From assembly GCF_963082655.1 (NCBI RefSeq), contig NC_081554.1, forward strand, positions 61,583,820 through 61,647,819: DNA of 64,000 nt. The letters are read 5' to 3'. A program made the position numbers and the translations under genes. Origin of the DNA: Stomoxys calcitrans (Eukaryota; Arthropoda; Insecta; Diptera; Muscidae). The notes below the pieces were generated by a model that saw only the letters and a program-made list of their open reading frames with translations, did not search any database and was not told the DNA's origin. Within the stretch, counting starts at the first letter, position 1. Every line of letters starts with the position of its first letter. Shown one piece after another: positions 53,187 to 64,000 of this stretch.

Positions 53187-54657
53187 ACCACCATGATTTC
53201 GTCATTCCGTTTGTAACACTTCGAAATATTTGTCCAAGACCCCATAAAGTATACACATTCTTGATCGTCATGACATTACAAGTCGATCTAGCCAAGTACG
53301 TCGGCTGGGATTGTAAACGGGCCAAATCGGTTCATGTTTTGTTATATCAGCCATATAAACCGAACTTGGGTCTTGACTTCTTGAGCGTCTAGAGGTCGCA
53401 ATTCTTATCCGATTTGATTGAAATTTGGCATGAGGTGTTTTCTTATGACTTCGCACAACTGTGCTAAGTATAGCCTAAATCAGTCCATAGAGCAATTAGA
53501 CTTCTTGAGTTGCTAGGGGTCGCAATTCTTATCAGATTTGGCTGAAATTTTATATCGTTTGGTATGACTTTCAACAACTGTGACAAGTATGGTTCAAATC
53601 TGTTCATAAACTGATATAGCTGCAATTTAAACCGATCTTGGGTCTTGACTTCTTGAGCGTCTAGAGGTCGCAATTCTTATCCGATTTGATTGAAATTTGG
53701 CATGAGGTGTTTTCTTATAACTTCGCACAACTGTTCTAAATATGGCCTAGAACAGCCCATAACCTGATATACCTGCCATATAAACCTGTCTCCCGATTAG
53801 ACTTCTTGAGCTACCAGAGGGCGTAATTCTTATCCGATTTGGCTGAAATTTTACTTGAGGTGCTTTTTTATGACTTTCAACAATTGTGCTAAGTATGGCC
53901 TAAATCAGTCCATAATCTGATATAGCTGTCATATCAACTGATCTCTCGGTAGACTTCTTGAGCTTCTAGAGGGCGCAATTCTTATCGGATTTGGCTGAAA
54001 TTTTGCATGAGGTGTTTCTTTTTTTGTGACTTCCAACAACTGTGTCAAGTATAGACTAAATCAGTCCATGTCATCATATAGCTGTCATTTAAACCGATAT
54101 CCTAACTTTACTTTCTGAGCCTCTTGAGGGCGCAATTATTATTCGATTTGCCTTAAATTTTGAAGGTGGTATTTTGCTATGACTTCTAGCAGCCATGAAA
54201 AGTACGGTCCAAATCGATCAATAACTTCATATTTTTTTGCAAATTTTTGCCCTGAACATTCCACTGAGGAACAGGGGCAAACTACTCACATATCAATGAG
54301 TGAAGTCCGATTCAAGTTTAAGCTCAATGATAAGGGGCCTACCTTTTATAGCCGAGTCCGAGGGCGTGCCGCAGTGCGACACCTCTTTGGAGAGAAGTTT
54401 TACATGGCATAGTACCTCATAAATGTTGCCAGCATTAGAAGGGGAAAACCACCGCTGAAATTTTTTTCTGATGGTCTCGCCAGGACTCGAACCCAGGCGT
54501 TCAGCGTCATAGGCAGACATGCTAACGTCTGCGCTAACTTGATATAGCTTATATTTTTTTTAAAGACAGTAATTTGAAGAATTTGACTAATGCGATCCAT
54601 GGTGGAGGGTATATAAGATTCGGCACAACCGAACTTAGCACGCTTTTACTTAGTTTT
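53187..54657 (+). mobile_element. DINE-like subfamily Ia, with nested SINE
   Basis: Left end 'ttatacccaccaccatgatt', but the TCCGTCTG tract is missing. About six units. Right end at 54590-54657: 'atggtggagggtatataag', a decayed hairpin TTCGGCACAACCGAA and 'cttagcacgcttttactt'. SINE at 54236-54535. Confidence 0.8.
54236..54535 (-). mobile_element. tRNA-derived SINE, copy 9
   Basis: Full body and head reversed; box B 'ggactcgaaccc' has one change. The head end runs into array sequence at ~54536. Confidence 0.85.
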
Positions 54658-54694
54658 ATTGTTTTTTTTTCGATTTTGTCCCACTGTGCGTCAT

Positions 54695-54815
54695 CATTGA
54701 GTTTATAAAGCTCGTAGCTTATACGACGCCGTTATTTTCTATCAATGAAAATTGGTCCATACATTTTACAAAAAATCGTTCTCTAAAACACTCCAAGTAC
54801 TACCTCGTCCAACGA
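54695..54815 (-). pseudogene. LINE-B scrap
   Basis: Aligns with 10245-10365 of LINE-B (shared 'aattggtccata' and 'ctctaaaacactccaagtac' versus 'ctctcaaatactccaagcac'). Confidence 0.6.
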
Positions 54816-56216
54816 CTCTACCGGTCCATAGGACTTTCCGCCTGAAATAAAGGAAGTACAAAGATAAACCTGGACTTTGCAAAATTAGACATATTCAGAA
54901 CCGATACTTGCCTGCCCTCAACCCCTACGTCACGCGAAGGAGATGAAATTTACCAAACACATATCTATTAAACTGTCCCAATAAAGTTTCAAGAACCTGA
55001 ATTTTCTTTAGAGAATTTTGATGTTGGTTGTCATCGTTATGAAACAAACTGCAAACGGAAAGGCGTGCAGGGATGATGATACTAAAGTCCGTTTCCAACT
55101 TCCTCTTGGAATATTCCACGAAAATCGTTGCATCATCATTCTCAAACACACATAAACATTACACTTTTTTATAATAAATTTACATTGGTGTACATTAGGG
55201 TGCATCTAGGTTCGATATTGAGGGCAATGATAGCGCAAAGGAAATATAGACAAATCTTTAGTTCAATGCATTAGTGTTTCAAGAGCCAAAGATTGGCGCC
55301 AATGTGCTTGGTATACAATGATTTAAGCGAATCTTTGCGCTTAAATAAACGACAATAATTTAATCTTTTTACACAATGAAACTTTCAAAGTTAATTTTTA
55401 CTTTTCCTGACACAAGAATCATGCCCTCAAACCAATATGTCACTATCAATATTTCAACATCATCCAAATGGAACGACAAAGTTAGCATACGTCCATACCG
55501 AAGCGAAGGGTATGATAAACTTGTTTTCTTCTTGAATCTGGGAGAAAAAACTTTAGATATTCTTTAAATGGATTATTTTATTTTTTCTTTTTTTTTTGTG
55601 CTTTATTTTGCTACCTTTCTCTCGTTCTATTTGCTTGCAAAAGAAAAAGTTGTTCACTTGGTTTTCTTAACCCCAGCCGTAATGCTTCAATGGGAGTTAA
55701 CCAAGTGTTTAGCTTTTAAAATAATAAGACGCAAACTGAAACAGAAGTAAGAGCCACTGACCAAACTTGCCATGTTGCCAAGCACCAACTCATAGGTGAA
55801 CTTTTCCAAATAACCACTAAACCATAAAGTGGACAAATAAGTAAAAGACTAAGATTTATTATTGCCGCCACAGACTCTAATTGGAAATGTGTGTGCGAAG
55901 TTGAATTTATTTTTCTGTGGAAAAACTTTTCTCCCAGATCTTAATCCAGCTGCCAATGAGTTTGGCACAACAACATAAAAAAAAATGAAGTATAGCAGGT
56001 GTCAAATAGTGAAGGTAAGCATTTCTAACATTTTGCTTATTGATAAAATAGTTTAATGCCACTTATATGGATGAAACATTGGTTGCAGATGGAACTGCTT
56101 TAATTTCGCTGGGTAAAATACCCACAACTCCATACACTACAGCCCTATCTTCAGTTTGGGAACTTTAAGTGTCTATAACTCTTTAAATCAATGATGGGCA
56201 CACTAACTTAGTTGAA
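54816..56216. other. No recognised repeat
   Basis: 1.4 kb sharing nothing obvious with the window. It has two adjacent short ORFs (55376-55567 and 55568-55750, the second hydrophobic) that I cannot support as genes. Confidence 0.4.
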
Positions 56217-58205
56217 AACCAGTAAGGAAGGGCAAAAGTCGGGCGGTGCCGACTGTATAATACCCTACACCTACCCTATAAGTACAATGTGGGAGCTATG
56301 TCCAATTCTTAACCAATTTTGATCGACCTCGGCGAGCAAATATGTTCAAACTGTAATAACTACGGTTGGCAAATGACAACATTAGCTAAAGGGTGATTTT
56401 TTTGGGGTTAGGATTTTCATGCATTAGTATTTGACAGATCACGTGGGATTTCAGACATGGTGTCAAAGAGAAAGATGCTCAGTATGCTTTGACATTTCAT
56501 CATGAATAGACTTACTAACGAGCAACGCTTGCAAATCATTGAATTTTATTACCAAAATCAGTGTTCGGTTGGAAATGTGTTCATTCACCGTAACGTTGCG
56601 TCCAACAGCATCTTTGAAAAAATACGGTCCAATGATTCCACCAGCGTACAAACCACACCAAACAGTGCATTTTTCGGGATGCATGGGCAGTTCTTGAACG
56701 GCTTCTGGTTGCTCTTCACTCCAAATGCGGCAATTTTGCTTATTTACGTAGCCATTCAACCAGAAATGAGCCTCATCGCTGAACAAAATTTGTCAAAATT
56801 TGAACACATTTCGAACCGAACACTGATTTTGGTAATAAAATTCAATGATTTGCAAGCGTTGCTCGTTAGTAAGTCTATTCATGATGAAATGTCAAAGCAT
56901 ACTGAGCATCTTTCTCTTTGACACCATGTCTGAAATCCCACGTGATCTGTCAAATACTAATGCATGAAAATCCTAACCTCAAAAAAATCACCCTTTATAT
57001 CTAATTCTGAACCGATTCCGAGCAAACTCCTCAGATTATGCGGTAGTCGTCGAGCAAGGCGTTGTATAAAGTTTTGGGAAGATTGGGTAATATATGCGAT
57101 TGCAATGGTTCTAGGAGTGAAAAACGGGCTTTATATATATATATATGAGAGCTATATCTAAATCTGGCCCGATTTCTATAAAATTCATCAGTAATATTGA
57201 GAGTCATAAGAAAATCCTCCCTGCAAAATTTCAACAGAATAGGATAACAAATGATCACCTTTTTGCAATATTTCTCAAAATCGGATGAACATATATTAAG
57301 AGCTATATCTAAATCTGAACCGATTTCGAGCAAACTCCTTAGATATTGTGGCAGTCGTTGAGAAAAACGTTGTGCAATATTTTGGTAAGTTTGGCCAATA
57401 AATGTGCTTGCATTGGCTCTAGGAGTGAAAATCGGGCGATATATATATGAGAGCTATATCTATTAAATCCATTAAATTCACCACTAATATTGAGGGTCAT
57501 AAGAAAATCCTTCCTGCCAAATTTCGAGAGAATCGGTTAAAAAATGACCATTTTATTGCATTATTACTGCAAATCGGACGAACATATATATGGGAGCTAT
57601 ATGCAGATCTGAACCGATTTTGACCACACTCTATGTATATTGTGGTAGTCGTCAAGGAAGACGTTGTACAAAGTTATGGGAAGATTGGTCAATAAATGCC
57701 CTTGCAATGGCTCCAGGTGTGAAAATCGGGCTTTATATATATATGAGAGCTATATCTAAATCTGAACCGATTTCCATGAAATTCACCAATAATATCGAGA
57801 GTCGTAAAAAAATACTTCCTGCTAAATTTCGAGAGAATCGGTTAAAAAATTAGCATTTTATTACATTATTACTAAAAATCGGACGAACATATAAATGGGA
57901 GCTATATGCAGATCTCAACCGATTTTTTCCAATTTCAATAGGCTTCGTCTCTAGGCCGAAAAACATGCATGTACCAAATTTTAAGACAATAGGATGAAAA
58001 CTGCGAACTGTACTACTGTACAGACAGACGGGCGGACAGACAGACGGGCAGACAGACAGACGGACATAGCTAAATCGAATCAGAAAGTGATTCTGAGTCG
58101 CTCGGTATACTTATCAATGGGTCTATCTCTCTTCCTTTTGGGTGTTACAAACAAATTCACCAAGTTATAATACCCTGTACCACAGTAGTGGTGTAGGGTA
58201 TAAAC
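56217..58205 (-). mobile_element. DINE-like subfamily II, complete, with nested rosa derivative
   Basis: Right end reversed: 'ggcaaaagtcgggcggtgcc' with stem AGTCGG/CCGACT (56237-56254). The array repeats 'gagctatatctaaatctgaa' and 'gcattggctctaggagtgaaa'. Left end reversed at 58020-58205: TCCGTCTG tract, 'tgggtctatctctcttcc', and terminal inverted repeat 'taccctgtaccac' / 'agtggtgtagggta'. The 607-bp rosa derivative B lies in it. Confidence 0.85.
56389..56995 (-). mobile_element. rosa-type fold-back derivative, copy B, 607 bp
   Basis: TA-flanked, ends AAGGGTGATTTTTTTGGGG and reverse complement. The transposase middle ('FSDEAHFWLNGYVNKQN') is on the minus strand. Terminal inverted repeats reach ~190 bp, longer than in copy A, and include the N-terminal codons 'MNRLTNEQRLQIIEFYYQ' in both arms. 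Confidence 0.9.
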
Positions 58206-59273
58206 ATGCTAACTTCGGCCGGGCCGAATCTTTCATAACCCGCCACCATGGATTCTGCCAAAAATTTCCACATACAAACTTAGTTCCTGGGCACATGTGT
58301 ACTTTGCGTACTAAATTTCAGCCAAATCGGTTATCAATTGCGGCTTTCAAGGGCTCAAGAAATCAAATTGGGTGGCCGGTTTACATGGGAGCTATTTCAA
58401 GTTATAAACCGATTTGGACCGTACTTGGCACGGTTGTTGGAAGTCAAAACAGAACACCGGTGTAAAATTTCAGTCAAATCTGACAAAAATTTCAGCTTCC
58501 AAGGGCTCCAGAAGTCAAATCGGGATATCGATTTAGACTGTATTGATCACGGTTGTTGGAGGTTATAACAGATTTCTACGTGCAAAATTTTGGCCAAATC
58601 GGTCTAAAATTGTGGCTTCCAGGAGATCAAGAAGTCAAATCGGGAGATCGGTTTATATGGGTGGTATATCAGGTTATAGACCGATTTGAATCGTACTTGT
58701 CACAGTCGTTAGAAGTCATAACAGAACACAACGTGGAAAATTTCAGCCAAATCAGACAAAAATTGCGGCTTGTAAGAGCTCAAGAAATCAAATCGGGAGA
58801 TCGGTTTATATGGCAGCTATGTCAGATTAAAGACCGATTTAGACTGTATTGGGCACGGTTGTTGGAAGTCATAACAGAACACAACATGCAAAATTTCAGT
58901 CTAATCGAACACAAATTGCTGCTTCCAGGGGCTCAAGAAGTCAAATCGGGAAATCGGGAAATCGGTTTGTATGAGAGCTCTATGCAAATTTTTAACCGAT
59001 ATGGCCCTTTTGCAATCCCCAACGATCTACATTAAAATTAAGTGTCTGTACAAAATTTTAAGTGACTATCTTACGCATTCGATCGCTATCGTGATTTCGA
59101 CAGACGGACGAACGGTCGCACTGACATAGCTAGATCGACTCAGAACGTCGGGATGATCAAAAATATAAAAGAAAAATATATACACTTTTAGAGGTCTTAG
59201 ATGAATATTTCGAGGTCTTACTAACGGAATGACTCGATAAGTATACCCCTATCCTACGGTGGTGGGTATAAAA
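58206..59273 (-). mobile_element. DINE-like subfamily Ia, minus orientation, complete
   Basis: Right end reversed with TTCGGCCGGGCCGAA (58216-58230). Units with 'gatcggtttatatgg'. Left end reversed at 59090-59273 ('acagacggacgaacgg', 'cccctatcctacggtggtgg'). It abuts the subfamily II element with no spacer. Confidence 0.85.
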
Positions 59274-59735
59274 ATGTCATGTTTAAAGTATTAATAACTG
59301 TTGTATTATTCACTCCACTTGTTATAGCCTCCACCATCGGATGGGGGTATACTAATTTCGTCATTCCATCAACAACTGTGCCAAGTGTGGGTCAAATTAG
59401 TTCATTACCTCATATAGCTGCCATATAAACCGATCTCGGATCTAGACTTCCATAGCCGGTAGAGGGCGCAATTATTATCGAATTTGGCTGAAATTTTGCA
59501 TGAAGTGATTTGGTTTGACCATCAACAACTGTGCCAAGTATGGCTCAAATTCATAGCCTGATATAGCTCCAATATAAACCGATCTCCCGATTATAATTCA
59601 TGAGTCTCTAGAGGGAGCAATTCTTACCCGATTTGGCTGAAATTTTGCACAATGACTTCTTGTGTGACCTTTAGCATACGAAAATATGTCCTGAGTCGGT
59701 CTATAACCTGATATAGCTCTCATATAAACAGATCT

Positions 59736-60507
59736 TACTTTACTTTAATTGGCTATGACAGAACATTTGTTCCACTAGCCGAATATAGAATAGCCTTCCA
59801 AGAGCCTCGATCTTCTGCGCTCATTCTAAAATCTCTGACACCAAGTTTCGAGATGTCTCCCACAACTTGATCTTTCCATTGGGCTTATGGTCTTCCCGTG
59901 TATGGTCCACCGTGTTTGCCTACAAAAGACACCTTTGCTGAAGCTTCTTCATCCATTCTGACAACATGATCTAGCCAACGCAGCCGTTGTATTTTGATGC
60001 GTGTAACTAGGCTATCGTCGTCATACAGCTTATATAGCTCGTGGTTCGTACGTCACCTATATTCTCCATTAACGCAAACTGCTCCATATATTTTACGAAG
60101 AATCTTTCTCTCAAATACTCCAAGTACTGCCTCATCTGCTTTCACAAGTACCCATGCTACAGAACCATATAACAGCACGGGTAGTATCAGTGTCTTGTAA
60201 AGTGTAGTCTTCGTCTGTCGAGAGGTGACCTTGTTTCTAAACTGCTTACTTAGTCCAAAGTAGCATCTGTTTGCCAGTATTATTCTTCGCTTAATCTCAA
60301 AACTGGTGTCATTCGTGTCGGTTACGGAGGTGCCGAGGTAGATAAATTTACTGACTATCTCAAAGTTATGTTTCCCAACTCCATTTTCATTTACTGCTCG
60401 GTTGTACAAGGTGTTGTGGGAGTTGAAACCAACCATTTCGTCTTATCTCCATTTACTGCCAGACCTATTTTCACAGACTCTCTTTCGATTCTTTCAAAGG
60501 CAGTAGT
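59736..60507 (-). mobile_element. LINE-B, 5'-truncated copy with target-site duplication
   Basis: Corresponds to 9965-10720 of LINE-B. The direct repeat 'taaacagatct' (59725-59735) and 'taaacaggtct' (60508-60518) is an 11-bp duplication with one mismatch. 5' truncation and the duplication are what target-primed reverse transcription leaves. Confidence 0.85.
60053..60436 (-). pseudogene. LINE-B reverse transcriptase C-terminal part
   Basis: Readable frame 'FIYLGTSVTDTNDTSFEI', 'LYKTLILPVLLYGSVAW', 'DEAVLGVFERKILRKIYG'. It lacks the catalytic YADD, which lies upstream of the truncation. Better preserved than the copy at 9943-12170. Confidence 0.8.
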
Positions 60508-60595
60508 TAAACAGGTCTCCCAATTTTATTTCTTGAACCACTAAAAGGCGCAATTCTTATCAGATTTGGCTGAAGTTTTGCACAATGAGGTCCAC

Positions 60596-60640
60596 TTCTC
60601 GGAGATGGGTGCACCGCCAGTTCTCGGAGATGGGTGCACC
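60596..60640. repeat. 21-bp tandem duplication
   Basis: 'ttctcggagatgggtgcacc' occurs twice, about 23 bp apart. Confidence 0.8.
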
Positions 60641-60649
60641 GATTTAAGC

Positions 60650-60904
60650 ACGAAATTGGATTAAAATTTTTGGATGAAATAACCTGGAGGGACGCCCCAT
60701 CCCAAACCCACCCGCAAGGACATGTTTACCGACTGGTGCAATATGGGTATCAAATGAAAGGTATTGAATAGTAGAATACGAACTTGGCATAGAAATGTTA
60801 ACCTAAGTGTCGGGAGGGTCCCCCACCCCAAAAACGTCACCCAACAGGACACTTTTACCGCTTTGGGAGATATGTGTATCAAATGAAAGGTATTAAAAAG
60901 TAGA
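60650..60904 (-). mobile_element. Family III-like array fragment, reversed
   Basis: 'tatcaaatgaaaggtatt' twice (60749 and 60879), with 'accccaaaaacgtcaccc' between; these are the 'aatacctttcatttga' and 'gggtggggtg' words of family III in reverse. Confidence 0.65.
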
Positions 60905-61131
60905 GTTCAAATCTGACAAAGAAAAAATGTATTGCTTGGTGTCTAAGGGCTTCCCCAGGAGAGGTCTTAACCTTCTCACTGTTTCAAATTTCAGCAAAAT
61001 CGGGTAATAAATAAAGCTTTTATTGGCTTCAGACCCCTTATCGGCAGATCGGTCTATATGGCAGATATATCGAAATATAGATCTGAACCATCTTAACCAT
61101 ATTTAGGTCGGGTGCTAGAAGTCTAAATATA

Positions 61132-61368
61132 TTGGGTTGCCCAAAAAGTAATTGCGGATTTTTCATATAGTCGGCGTTGACAAATTTTTTCACAGCTTGT
61201 GACTCTGTAATTGCATTCTTTCTTCTGTCAGTTATCAGCTGTTACTTTTAGCTTGCTTTAGAAAAAAAGTGTAAAAAAAGTATATTTTATTAAAGTTCAT
61301 TCTAAGTTTTATTAAAAATGCATTTACTTTCTTTTAAAAAATCCGCAATTACTTTTTGGGCAACCCAA
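61132..61368 (+). mobile_element. mariner-derived MITE, copy 6
   Basis: 237 bp with clean terminal inverted repeats and TA flanks; the best-preserved MITE copy. Confidence 0.95.
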
Positions 61369-61464
61369 TAACTAACTGTTTCAAATTTTAGCAAAATCGG
61401 TTAAAAAATAAAGCTTTCGTGGGCTTCAGACCCTTTATCGACTGATCGGTCTATATGACAGCTA

Positions 61465-62071
61465 AAGGGTGATTTTTTTGAGGTTAGGATTTTCATGCAT
61501 TAGTATTTGACAGATCACGTGGGATTTCAGACATGGTGTCAAAGAGAAAGATGCTCAGTATGCTTTGACATTTCATCATGAATAGACTTACTAACGAGCA
61601 ACGCTTGCAAATCATTGAATTTTATTACCAAAATCAGTGTTCGGTTCGAAATGTGTTCATTCACCGTAACGTTGCGTCCAACAGCATCTTTGAAAAAATA
61701 CGGTCCAATGATTCCACCAGCGTACAAACCACACCAAACAGTGCATTTTTCGGGATGCATGGGCAGTTCTTGAACGGCTTCTGGTTGCTCTTCACTCCAA
61801 ATGCGGCAATTTTGCTTATTTACGTAGCCATTCAACCAGAAATGAGCCTCATCGCTGAACAAAATTTGTCAAAATTTGAACACATTTCGAACCGAACATT
61901 GATTTTGGTAATAAAATTCAATGATTTGCAAGCGTTGCTCGTTAGTAAGTCTATTCATGATGAAATGTCAAAGCATACTGAGCATCTTTCTCTTTGACAC
62001 CATGTCTGAAATCCCACGTGATCTGTCAAATACTAATGCATGAAAATCCTAACCTCAAAAAAATCACCCTT
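61465..62071 (-). mobile_element. rosa-type fold-back derivative, copy C, 607 bp
   Basis: Almost identical to copy B, with only a few substitutions seen by eye. TA flanks at 61463-61464 and 62072-62073. Target 'gacagctatatcg' is an array unit. Confidence 0.92.
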
Positions 62072-62734
62072 TATATCGAAATATAATACGATCTGTACCA
62101 TATTTGAGTCGGATGTTGGGAGGCTTAAAACTGCGCACTATTCTTAATTTCAGCGAAATTGGATAAAAAATAAAGCTTTAATGGCCTTCAGACCCTTAAT
62201 CGGGAGATCGGCCTATAAGGCAGCTATATCTAAATATAGTCCGATCTGTACCATATTTGGGTCCATTTTCGGGAAGCTTAAAATAACCCACTGTTTTAAA
62301 TTTTAGCGAAATTGGGTAATAAATACAGCTTTTTTATATGGTCCGATCTGAACCATATTTGGGTAAAATCGGGTGAAAAATAATGTTTTTATGGGCATTA
62401 GACCCTCAACGGAAAATCGATCTATATAGCTCCTTTTTCCAAATATGGTCCGATTGGACCCGTTCAAGAACTTAACCAGCGTGCATCAAAAAGACGTATC
62501 TGTGGCACATTTCAGCTCAATATTTCAATTTTTGAAGGCTCTGGAGTGATTACAACAGACGGACGGACAGACGGATAGACACACGGACATCGTTAAATCG
62601 TCTTAATTTTAATTTTAAGACGATCCGAAATATATATACTTTGTAGGAAATTGATATTTCGATGTGTGGCAAACGGAATGACAAAATCAATATACTCCCT
62701 ATTCTACGGTGGTGGGTATAATAATTTGTGTGGA

Positions 62735-63010
62735 TCTGAAGGAGGCGCGTAGCCCTGAATATCTTGATAGCGACCTTCACGATGCTGATATTATTTCAGG
62801 GTTCGTCCCCTATTTCCTTTCAAACCGGCCATATTTGCCTACTTTGGCAATAAGGGGCTCAAATGATAGGTATTTGATAGTAAAAAACGAATTTGATATC
62901 CAATTTCGAGTCCAAGTGCTTGGAGGTCGTCTCACCCTATAAACTGTCTTCTAAAACAATGGCAATTGGGGTTCAAATAAAGAAAATTTGGGAGTAGAGC
63001 ACGATGCAGA
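62735..63010 (-). mobile_element. Family III-like fragment, reversed
   Basis: 'ctcaaatgataggtatttga' and 'cgaatttgatatccaattt' are family III unit words in reverse. Confidence 0.6.
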
Positions 63011-63059
63011 AATTTTTTTTGGGCCAAGTGCGTGGGTTGCCGGCCCACCGGCATCCGAC

Positions 63060-63351
63060 CTTTATATGGTTCAGATCGGTATATAATTGGATATATCTGC
63101 CAAAGAAAGATCAATATTTTGTTCTACAAAATTGAAAAGTGTCATATATATTAGGCCGAACTTTGAATACCCACCACCTCGGGTATATATGTAACCCACC
63201 TTTCGTCACAATTCGGCGAAAATTGGATAAAATAAACACCCAAATTAGGCACGGACATTGCCTAATTTAGGTGTTTAAGCAATCCAATTTTCACCGGATT
63301 GTGACGAAAGGTGGGTTACATAAATACCCGAGGTGGTGGGTAACCAAAGTT
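63060..63351. repeat. DINE-like Ib right end folded into a ~190-bp hairpin
   Basis: 63060-63159 is Ib array text. From 63160 ('actttgaatacccaccacc') to 63250 the sequence is followed, after ~9 bp ('acggacatt'), by its own reverse complement to 63351 ('ggtggtgggtaaccaaagt'). Arms are about 91 bp with few mismatches. Confidence 0.85.
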
Positions 63352-63640
63352 TATGGTGGGATATATCGGGGAGGGCGCCCCACCTCCAAAGCTCGCCAAA
63401 TAGAAATATAGACCCATAATGACAATATGGGGCTGAAATGAAAGGTATTTGAGATTAGAGCACGAATTTGATATTGGGGGTGCACCTCACCCCCAAAAAT
63501 ACCCGAATACCGGACATATTTACCGATTATAGCAATATAAGACTCAAATGAAAGGTCGTACCAGCAGCCCCAAACAGGACTTATTTGGCTGACCATACCA
63601 GTATAGGTCTCAGACATAATGAAAGAGTGAAAGAGGGTGC
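63352..63640 (-). mobile_element. Family III-like fragment, reversed
   Basis: 'gaaatgaaaggtatttgaga', 'acctcacccccaaaaatacc' and 'ctcaaatgaaaggt' repeat at ~130-bp spacing. Confidence 0.65.
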
Positions 63641-64000
63641 ATCAGAGAGGGCCCTGTCCAGCTAGTCACTTTATAAAATATTAATAAATTTGGGTCACAT
63701 GATCTATGAACTTGTAAATGAATTTTGTTATATATATATTTTTTTCTTTCTGTTGTTCTGATTTCTCATTCTAAACATTCAAATACCGAAATAATAAACC
63801 GATAAAAGATTTCCACTTTATCACAATCCACTTTATCACAATCAATTTGCTATTAGTCTTGCTGTTACATTCTTGGAAAAATGCTTGAACTTTGCATTAT
63901 GTAACCTTAACCCCCACGAGCTATGCAAAAGTGGATTAAATTATTAAAAGCTTTAGCTAAGGAAAGATGGAAAGTGTTGCTTAATTGCCTCTTAAATTCT
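63641..64000. other. No recognised feature
   Basis: AT-rich DNA up to the window end, with a duplicated 'ctttatcacaatc' at 63815-63842. Confidence 0.4.

Larger units (their letters stand above)
59274..60590 (+). mobile_element. DINE-like Ia array, plus, split by LINE-B
   Basis: Left end 'agcctccaccatcggatggg' at 59329; units to 59735 and again at 60508-60590 ('gtctcccaattttatttcttg'). Confidence 0.75.
60905..62725 (-). mobile_element. DINE-like Ib-type element with two nested DNA transposons
   Basis: Diverged array ('gcagatcggtctatatggca', 'taaataaagcttttattggc') and left module reversed at 62545-62725 ('acagacggacggacagacgg', 'tctacggtggtgggtata'). A mariner MITE at 61132 and rosa derivative C at 61465 are inserted about 100 bp apart, both at TA sites of the array. 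Confidence 0.8.

Noticed and set aside
55376..55750. Two adjacent ORFs (63 and 60 codons) as a small host gene
   Set aside because: No splice signals, no recognised motif, AT-rich hydrophobic composition expected by chance.
56502..56921. 139-codon plus-strand frame in rosa copies B and C as a gene
   Set aside because: Only the first ~24 codons are real transposase N-terminus; the rest is antisense of the transposase middle and of the second arm.

Overview
This window looks like repeat-rich intergenic or intronic DNA from a higher fly (Brachycera, most likely a calyptrate/muscid). The evidence is the AT-rich composition, the absence of any intact host gene, and the mix of mobile elements: DINE-1/INE-1-like (Helentron-associated) elements, mariner, rosa-type DD41D and Tc1-type DD34E transposons, several non-LTR retrotransposons (LINEs), a tRNA-derived SINE and several MITE families. 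I see no bacterial genes, CRISPR array, rRNA or functional tRNA. Species assignment is inference; family names rest on remembered motifs, not on a search.

Layout. 0-6.6 kb: end of a ~130-bp-repeat element (here 'family III'), a mariner MITE, 3' parts of an RNase-H-bearing LINE ('LINE-C'), then a 4.2 kb degenerate LINE ('LINE-A', endonuclease + reverse transcriptase) broken by two SINE insertions. 6.6-8.5 kb: DINE-like element (subfamily Ia) with a tandem array of 153-bp units and a nested MITE. 8.9-9.6 kb: first of three 607-bp rosa-derived fold-back elements. 9.7-15 kb: family III elements with a second LINE ('LINE-B') and a SINE nested in them. 16-18.5 kb: a possible host exon, a DINE-like element of subfamily II, a circularly permuted LINE-B fragment, and a 925-bp mariner. 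20-24.7 kb: rosa, LINE and SINE pieces, then LINE-C with a MITE in it. 25.8-32.7 kb: DINE-like arrays, a long (TA)n tract, a Tc1 relic holding a SINE, and a DINE-like element of subfamily Ib. 33-37.3 kb: a MITE cluster, including a Harbinger-like family with an in-window empty site. 38-44.2 kb: more Ib arrays. 44.3-47 kb: a decayed DD41D transposase and the least repetitive DNA of the window, with a possible terminal host exon. 47-63.6 kb: nested DINE-like elements, two more 607-bp fold-back elements, LINE fragments and a 190-bp hairpin.

The pieces do not form an operon or pathway. The structure is layered: DINE-like and family III arrays form the substrate, and TA-targeting elements (mariner, rosa, a CAGGGTGG MITE), SINEs and LINE fragments inserted into them. 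No transposase or reverse transcriptase here looks functional. The most notable signals are a circularly permuted LINE segment inside a duplicated mariner end, three rosa derivatives of identical length sharing one rearrangement junction, a strict 153-bp (51-codon) periodicity shared by two DINE-like subfamilies, a near-perfect 190-bp hairpin built from a DINE-like 3' end, and a Harbinger-like MITE next to a copy of its own empty target site.
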